From assembly GCA_041493205.1 (NCBI GenBank), contig JBGPYM010000112.1, positions 1-9,521 of the forward strand: 9,521 bases of DNA, in the 5' to 3' direction. This DNA is from JBGPYM01 sp041493205 (GTDB lineage Bacteria > Bacteroidota > Ignavibacteria > UBA10030 > UBA6906). Of this stretch, positions 4,814 to 9,521 are shown piece after piece. Position numbers and translations under genes: made by a program. Position 1 is the first letter of the stretch. Every line of letters starts with the position of its first letter. The notes below the pieces were generated by a model. The model was given only the letters and a program-made list of their open reading frames with translations. It was not told the DNA's origin and made no database searches.

Positions 4814-7084
4814 ATGACCCTTCGCACCCTTTCACTCCACGCCCTCATCCTGCTCGCATTCCCGGCCGCGGAGGGACAGGAACGTGTCGTTCTTCGGCTC
4901 ACCGACTGGGCGGACAGCGAAGAGCTCGGGCTGACGAGAGCAACTCTGGCGGAGTTCCAGAGGCGGAACCCGACCGTGCAGGTGCTCTACGAGCCGAACC
5001 CCGGCCGTCAGTACGAAGAGAAGATTCTGACCGCCCTCGCGGTGGATTCCCCGCCCGATGTCTTCCTCCTCGATTCCAAACTGATTCCAACTTTCACCGA
5101 CAGGCATGTCCTGCAGGACCTGACGCCGTATGTCGGCCGCCTGGGCATCGACACCGCTCAATGGTTCCCCAATGTCCTCGCCATCGGACGACGGCGGGGA
5201 GCGCTCTACGCGTTCCCGAAGGGGTGCACACCGCTCATGGTCTACTATAATAAGAGGCTCTTCCGTGCGGCAGGGGTCCCCCCGCCGGGCCCCGACTGGA
5301 CATGGGATGATTTTCTCGCCGCGGCGAAGGCACTGACCCGGGACGACGACGGGGACGGGACCCCGGAGGTGTATGGTACTGCCTTCACGAACTACTATTA
5401 TTACTGGATCCCGTGGATCTGGAGCGCAGGGGGCGACGTCGTGAGCCCCGACGGCACCCGCGCCACCGGGTTCCTCGATGCGCCGGCGACCCTCTCCGCA
5501 TTCCGGTGGTTGATCGGTCTCCGCACTGTGTACCGGGTCGCCCCGGACGCCGGCACGTGGGTCCAGGAGGAGAAAACCGGATCGCGCAACGCTCTCTTCG
5601 TGAATGGGAACATCGCGATGATCGTGGACGGACACTGGCGCATGCCGCGCTTCCTCCCCGCCATTGCATCGGGGGCGCTCGAGCTGGGTGTGGCCCCATT
5701 GCCGCGCCACTCTTCCGGACGCGCGGTAAACGTGCTCTACGAATCGGGCTGGTGCGTTCCGGTCACCACTGCCCATCCGGCGGAGGCCGCGGCTCTTGCG
5801 GCATTCATGGCGGGGGAAATTGCATGCAGGATCCGCTCACAGAGCCATCTCGAGCTTCCGTCCGTACGAACGGTCGCGGAGGAAGTGGTTGCCGCGGATT
5901 CGACCGGGATGGAGTCTGCGTTCCTCCGGGCCATGCCCGTCTGCCGGCAGCCCTGGGGCTCGATCATCGAGCGGTTCAGCGAAGTCGAATGGACGCTTCA
6001 GGATGCGCTGGATGAAGCGATGGTGCACGGGAATCCGCTCGAGACAACTATGAAAGAGGCGGCCGTCAGAATCGACGGCCAGCTCGGCGAGATCAGAAAG
6101 CAGGGGGCATCCGCGTTCAGCCCTCTCAGCAGAGAGTCCGGAATCCTGGAATTCCTTGCGTGGGTCGCCGGCGTCGTGTTCATACTGTGCGGCGCCCTCT
6201 ATCTGCGCGCCGGAAGAGGGTCCCGCCGGGTGAGCGGGACGGCGCTCGGTTTCCTGGCTCCCTCGCTTCTTCATCTGATCTTCTTTATCTTTACGCCGAT
6301 CGCGTTCGCGGCCTATCTCAGCACGCACCGCTGGGACATGATCGTCGCCGACAAGCCGTTTGTCGGGTTCGCCAATGTGGCGGCAATGTTCCGGGACCCC
6401 GATTTCTGGAACGCCCTCCGGAACACCGCAGTCTACACCGTCAACGTTCCCCTGGGAATGATTCTGTCGCTCGGCGTCGCGCTCATGATGCACCGCCGGC
6501 TGAAGGGGCTGGGCTTCCTGCGGACGCTCTATTTCCTGCCGAGCGTCACGTCGTTTGTCGCCATCGCGCTGGTCTGGATGTGGATCTATCACCCGTCATT
6601 CGGCGCCGCGAATTTTCTCCTCGGGCTGGTTGGGCTGCCGCCGCTGCAATGGCTCAACGCACCGGAGACCGCGATGATCGCCGTGATCATTTTCAGCATC
6701 TGGATGGGACTCGGCTATCAAATGGTGATCTTCCTCGCCGGCCTCCAGGGGATCCCCGGGGAGTTCTATGAGGCAGCCCGCATGGACGGCGCGGGGCGGT
6801 GGCGCCAGTTTGCCCACGTGACGTGGCCGCTGCTGAAGCCGACCACGTTCTTCATCCTGGTCACGTCGATGATCGGCTCGTTCCAGGTGTTTACCTCCGT
6901 GTACATTATGACTGCCGGAGGGCCGATGCGGAGCACCGATGTGGTCGTCTATCATATCTACCAGGCTGCCTGGGAACAGCTCCGCCTGGGATACGCTTCC
7001 ACCATGTCGTGGGTGCTGTTTGTCATTATTATGGCGGCAACGTGGCTCCAGTTCCGCCTGATGGGGAAGGAATTCGAGTACTAA
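4814..7084 (+). CDS. Sugar ABC transporter: solute-binding protein fused to permease
   Basis: A 756-residue fusion of two usually separate parts of a CUT1-type sugar importer. Residues 1-21 are a signal sequence. Residues about 23-435 are a family 1 extracellular solute-binding protein (VVLRLTDWADSE, FQRRNPTVQV, Y-E-x-K-I-L-T-A-L-A, SPPDVFLLDS, YYNKRLFRAAGV). A linking helix at 446-464 is followed by a positive patch (RAGRGSRR). Residues about 476-756 are a MalF/UgpA-like permease with six helices and the ATPase-docking EAA loop (EAARMDGAG, from 653, then F-x-x-V-T-W-P-L-L-K-P). The linking helix returns the chain to the cytoplasm, so the permease keeps its normal orientation. Placement after galK suggests galactose or an oligogalactoside, by context only. 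No ribosome site is seen; translational coupling to galK is likely. The second permease and ATPase are not in the window. Confidence 0.9.
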   Translation: MTLRTLSLHALILLAFPAAEGQERVVLRLTDWADSEELGLTRATLAEFQRRNPTVQVLYEPNPGRQYEEKILTALAVDSPPDVFLLDSKLIPTFTDRHVLQDLTPYVGRLGIDTAQWFPNVLAIGRRRGALYAFPKGCTPLMVYYNKRLFRAAGVPPPGPDWTWDDFLAAAKALTRDDDGDGTPEVYGTAFTNYYYYWIPWIWSAGGDVVSPDGTRATGFLDAPATLSAFRWLIGLRTVYRVAPDAGTWVQEEKTGSRNALFVNGNIAMIVDGHWRMPRFLPAIASGALELGVAPLPRHSSGRAVNVLYESGWCVPVTTAHPAEAAALAAFMAGEIACRIRSQSHLELPSVRTVAEEVVAADSTGMESAFLRAMPVCRQPWGSIIERFSEVEWTLQDALDEAMVHGNPLETTMKEAAVRIDGQLGEIRKQGASAFSPLSRESGILEFLAWVAGVVFILCGALYLRAGRGSRRVSGTALGFLAPSLLHLIFFIFTPIAFAAYLSTHRWDMIVADKPFVGFANVAAMFRDPDFWNALRNTAVYTVNVPLGMILSLGVALMMHRRLKGLGFLRTLYFLPSVTSFVAIALVWMWIYHPSFGAANFLLGLVGLPPLQWLNAPETAMIAVIIFSIWMGLGYQMVIFLAGLQGIPGEFYEAARMDGAGRWRQFAHVTWPLLKPTTFFILVTSMIGSFQVFTSVYIMTAGGPMRSTDVVVYHIYQAAWEQLRLGYASTMSWVLFVIIMAATWLQFRLMGKEFEY

Positions 7085-7100
7085 CAACCAGAGGATTTCC

Positions 7101-8846
7101 ATGCATCGTCACCCTGCCCTCCTGCTGCTGCTCTTCGCACTGCTGGCTGTTTCATGCGCAAAGACCGATCGCGGCGGCCACGCGAAGACGATCGGCGTCG
7201 CCCTCCTGACGCGCAGCCATATCTTCTACAAGGACCTGGAGGAAGGGCTGCGCGAAGAGGCCGCGCGGCAGAATTTCGAACTCATTATTACGTCGGCTGA
7301 ACTCGACCTGGGCAAACAGATCGGCCAGATCGAGGATTTTGTGGCACGCAAGGTGGACGCCATCATCGTCTGTCCCGTGGACTCCAAGGGCGTCGGCCCG
7401 GGGATCCGCAAGGCCAATGAGGCGAACATCCCCGTGTTTACCGCGGACATCGCCGCGCAGGAGGGATCGGTCGTCTCCCACATCGCCTCGGACAACGTCG
7501 CGGGGGGACGGCTCGCAGGAGAGTACCTGGCGAGAGCGCTCGGGGGCAGGGGGAAGGTTGCCATCATCAATCACCCGGTCGTTACGTCCGTCCTTGACCG
7601 CGTACAGGGCTTCCACAACGCACTCGCCGCCTACCCCGGTATCACCATCGTCGCAGACGTGGAAGGGCAGGGCGTGCGCGACAAATCGCTGGAGGTCACC
7701 GCCGATGTCCTCCAGGCAAATCCTGCTCTGGACGGCATTTTCGGCATCAACGACGCGTCTGCACTCGGCGCGCTTGATGCAGTGCAGCAGTTTAAGCGGG
7801 ACAAGATCGTCATTGTCGGCAGCAGCGCGACGGCATTGGGCGATCTTCGCGTCACGCCGATTTCGAACGTCTATCCCGGCGCCGAGATCCTCGCCACCGC
7901 GATCGACAACCTGAAAAACCAGCGCTGGATGCGCCGGGCGCCGGGCTATGCGCAGATGGCGCTCGCGGCGCTGCTGCTCGCGTTCGTATGGGAGGCGTTC
8001 CGGCTGCGCCACAACGCGCTCGAGATCGGCATCGCGTTCGGCCTGATCTCGGCGGCGCTCCTCGGGGCGTCCTATGCCGCGCTGAACGCGAGGCTCATCC
8101 TGCCCGTGCTCGTGCCGCTCGCCTTCGCCTGGGCGTTCTATCTCTACGGGAGCATGCTCGCCTACCTGCGCGAGAAGCGGACGCGGGAGCAGGCGGTGCG
8201 GCTGTTCTCGCGTTTTCTCGACCCCAACGTGGTGAAGAAAATCGTCGATCAGGGGGAGACCATCGAGTCGCTTTCCGGGAAAACCCGCCAGATCTCGATC
8301 CTGTTTTCCGACATTCGCGGTTTCACCACGCTATCGGAGACGCGCCCGCCGCAGGAAATCGTGAGCCTGCTCAACCGTTATTTCTCGCGCCAGGTGGACG
8401 TGGTGTTCCGCCACGGCGGCACGCTCGACAAATTCATCGGCGACTGCATCATGGCGTTCTGGGGCGCGCCGCTCGACGATCCCCGGCACGCCGAACACGC
8501 GGTCGCGGCGGCGCTCGAGATGGAGCAGGTGCTGAAGTCGTTCAAGGAAGATCTCGGCGAGGCCGGCCGGGATTTCGATGTCGGCATCGGCATCCACTCC
8601 GGCACCGCGGTGGTGGGTTTCATCGGCGCCGAACAAAAGCTCGACTACACCGCCATCGGTGACGCCGTGAACCTTGCGAGCCGCATCGAAGGGCTGACGA
8701 AGGACGCCAAATCGCGCATTCTGGTCTCCAGCGATACGGTGGAAGCATGTCATAATTCATTCGAATTCACCTCGCGCGGACGCTACAAGGTCAAGGGCCG
8801 GGCGCAGGAAGTCGAACTGTTCGAGCCGAGACCGAAATCCGCGTGA
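7101..8846 (+). CDS. Hybrid: RbsB-like sugar-binding lipoprotein joined to CHASE2-tail adenylate cyclase
   Basis: This 581-residue ORF has two unrelated halves. Residues 1-19 are a lipoprotein signal ending LAVSC (Cys19). Residues 29-about 235 are a type 1 periplasmic sugar-binding domain (KTIGVALLTRSH, QIEDFVARKVDAIIVCPVDS, IPVFTADI, SDNVAGGRLAGEYLA, DGIFGINDASALGAL) lacking its last ~80 residues. From about 231, DKIVIVGSSATALGDLRVTP with the following YPGAEI and AIDNL is the tail of a CHASE2 domain. Then come three helices (about 284-300, 307-328 and 332-353) and a class III cyclase domain. Its residues are complete: metal Asp404 and Asp448, Lys444 and Asp515 for adenine choice, Asn524 and Arg528 for catalysis. 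AGAGGA lies 5 bases before the ATG. The frame is open throughout. Either a real sugar-sensing cyclase or, more likely, a chimera of two genes. Confidence 0.8.
   Translation: MHRHPALLLLLFALLAVSCAKTDRGGHAKTIGVALLTRSHIFYKDLEEGLREEAARQNFELIITSAELDLGKQIGQIEDFVARKVDAIIVCPVDSKGVGPGIRKANEANIPVFTADIAAQEGSVVSHIASDNVAGGRLAGEYLARALGGRGKVAIINHPVVTSVLDRVQGFHNALAAYPGITIVADVEGQGVRDKSLEVTADVLQANPALDGIFGINDASALGALDAVQQFKRDKIVIVGSSATALGDLRVTPISNVYPGAEILATAIDNLKNQRWMRRAPGYAQMALAALLLAFVWEAFRLRHNALEIGIAFGLISAALLGASYAALNARLILPVLVPLAFAWAFYLYGSMLAYLREKRTREQAVRLFSRFLDPNVVKKIVDQGETIESLSGKTRQISILFSDIRGFTTLSETRPPQEIVSLLNRYFSRQVDVVFRHGGTLDKFIGDCIMAFWGAPLDDPRHAEHAVAAALEMEQVLKSFKEDLGEAGRDFDVGIGIHSGTAVVGFIGAEQKLDYTAIGDAVNLASRIEGLTKDAKSRILVSSDTVEACHNSFEFTSRGRYKVKGRAQEVELFEPRPKSA
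7791..7820 (+). other. Junction between binding-protein and cyclase halves
   Basis: Codons for FKRDKIVIVG mark where similarity changes. Up to here the frame follows RbsB-like proteins (N-D-x-x-A-L-G-A-L, then a strand of the type x-I-x-I-V-G before a Y/F-D motif). After it, the expected D motif is replaced by the CHASE2 signature SSATALGDLRVTPIS. Both families have a natural [DK]-x-I-V-[IL]-V-G strand, so the exact crossover is hidden within about 30 bases. Confidence 0.7.
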
Positions 8847-9373
8847 GAATTTGCCTGATCATTGTGTTGCTGGCTCTGGGCCCGGCGCAAGCCGGGGCGC
8901 AGGAGACCGGCTTCGCCATACGCCGGACCGAAGTGAAGAAGGAGCCCTTCAGCGACGCCGCAACGGTCGGCACGCTGCCGGAGAAATCCCCGGTCAAGGT
9001 GCTAAGACGCGAGGGCGGCTGGATGCAGATCGAACCCGGCGCGGCGTCCGGAACCATCGCCGGCTGGGTGCGCATGCTCTCGGTCCGCATGGGCACGGGC
9101 GCGGAGCAGCCCGGCGGCGATTCGGGCGTGAAATCGCTGTTCAACATCGCCCGCACCGGCTCCTCGGGCACCGCGGTGGCGACCGGCGTGCGCGGCCTCG
9201 ACAAGGAGCAGATCCGCAACGCCAAGCCCAATCCCGCGGAGCTGCAGAAGCTTGCCGGTTTCAGCGCCTCGAAGGCCGAGGCTGAAAAATTCGCCGCCGA
9301 AAATCCGCAGATGAAGAAGCAGACAATCGATTATTTGCCTGCGCCGGCATCCACTGCGCCGCCGCAGCAATGA
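8843..9373 (+). CDS. Exported SH3-domain protein
   Basis: A 176-residue protein with a signal peptide (MRICLIIVLLALGPAQAGAQ, cleavage after about residue 20) and a bacterial SH3-like domain at about 22-82. The domain shows the usual order: a start with R-x-x-x-V-x-x-x-P, then G-T-L-P-E-K-S-P-V-K-V-L, then GGWMQIE and GWVRMLSV. The rest is low-complexity and likely extended. Such domains bind cell-wall or other extracytoplasmic ligands; the exact role is unknown. The GTG start overlaps the cyclase stop as GTGA, which indicates translational coupling and one operon. A next exported protein starts 10 bases after its stop. Codon use (heavy GCG, CTC and CGC) fits the cyclase half, not the genes left of the junction. 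Confidence 0.75.
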   Translation: MRICLIIVLLALGPAQAGAQETGFAIRRTEVKKEPFSDAATVGTLPEKSPVKVLRREGGWMQIEPGAASGTIAGWVRMLSVRMGTGAEQPGGDSGVKSLFNIARTGSSGTAVATGVRGLDKEQIRNAKPNPAELQKLAGFSASKAEAEKFAAENPQMKKQTIDYLPAPASTAPPQQ

Positions 9374-9383
9374 GTAACGAGCC

Positions 9384-9521
9384 ATGCGCATCTACGCTCT
9401 GATGGCCGGCCTTGCACTGGGCGCCTTTTCGTCGGGCACCGTGGCGCAGTTCAACTTCAATCGTCTGCTCGACGCCACCAAGAATCTTGGTCAGTCGGGT
9501 CAGGGAATCGCGAAGAACCTC
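9384..9521 (+). CDS. Exported protein, N-terminal fragment (possibly M48 peptidase)
   Basis: 46 codons are open to the window edge from an ATG 10 bases after the SH3 gene. Residues 1-21 are a signal peptide (MRIYALMAGLALGAFSSGTVA). The mature start, QFNFNRLLDATKNLGQSGQG, is an amphipathic helix. I recall cyclase, SH3-protein and M48 metallopeptidase genes lying together in some Betaproteobacteria, and M48 proteins often begin with a similar segment. The HExxH site is beyond the window, so the family call is tentative while the exported nature is well supported. GAG three bases before the ATG is a weak ribosome site. Confidence 0.55.
   Translation, partial: MRIYALMAGLALGAFSSGTVAQFNFNRLLDATKNLGQSGQGIAKNL

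Noticed and set aside
4832..5776. A 314-codon open frame on the minus strand
   Set aside because: It is antisense to the solute-binding domain of the ABC fusion, with no recognisable motif.

Overview
The window is GC-rich bacterial DNA with tightly packed genes and one AT-rich regulatory gap (about 1918-2110). The left 7.8 kb reads as one genome. It has a divergently placed Na+/solute symporter start and an MFS/POT-like transporter, a cold-shock protein with a long structured leader, a stand-alone asparaginase domain, a small membrane protein, galactokinase, and a sugar ABC transporter protein that fuses a binding protein to a permease. I cannot name the phylum from sequence alone. A free-living heterotroph, possibly of the Bacteroidota/Chlorobi/Ignavibacteria kind, is a guess from gene content. 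The last 1.7 kb (about 7.8-9.5 kb) looks different. It holds the C-terminal half of a CHASE2-type adenylate cyclase, an SH3-domain exported protein and the start of another exported protein, with codon use and gene order reminiscent of Proteobacteria.

Layout: 1-161 (minus) N-terminus of a sodium:solute symporter; 278-1669 (plus) MFS transporter; 1670-2340 a 670-base gap holding a CRP-like palindrome, a candidate extended -10 promoter, a foldable leader and a strong intrinsic terminator only 75 bases before the cold-shock gene; 2341-2541 cspA-like gene with its own intrinsic terminator; 2628-2679 a cluster of hairpins; 2696-3199 asparaginase-domain protein; 3227-3502 (minus) three-helix membrane protein with a well-placed promoter; 3629-7084 galK and the fused ABC protein, 9 bases apart; 7101-8846 a hybrid ORF; 8843-9373 SH3 protein overlapping it by 4 bases; 9384 to the edge, a further exported protein.

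Functionally, galK and the binding-protein/permease fusion look like a galactose or galactoside uptake and phosphorylation operon. The second permease and the ATPase it would need are not present here. The standout is the 581-residue ORF at 7101-8846. Its first ~235 residues are a lipoprotein sugar-binding protein of the RbsB type, and the rest is the tail of a CHASE2 domain, three membrane helices and a class III adenylate cyclase with all key residues. The two halves meet at a short stretch (DKIVIVG) that both families carry naturally. It could be a genuine sugar-sensing cyclase, but an assembly or recombination chimera joining two genomes is the more likely reading.
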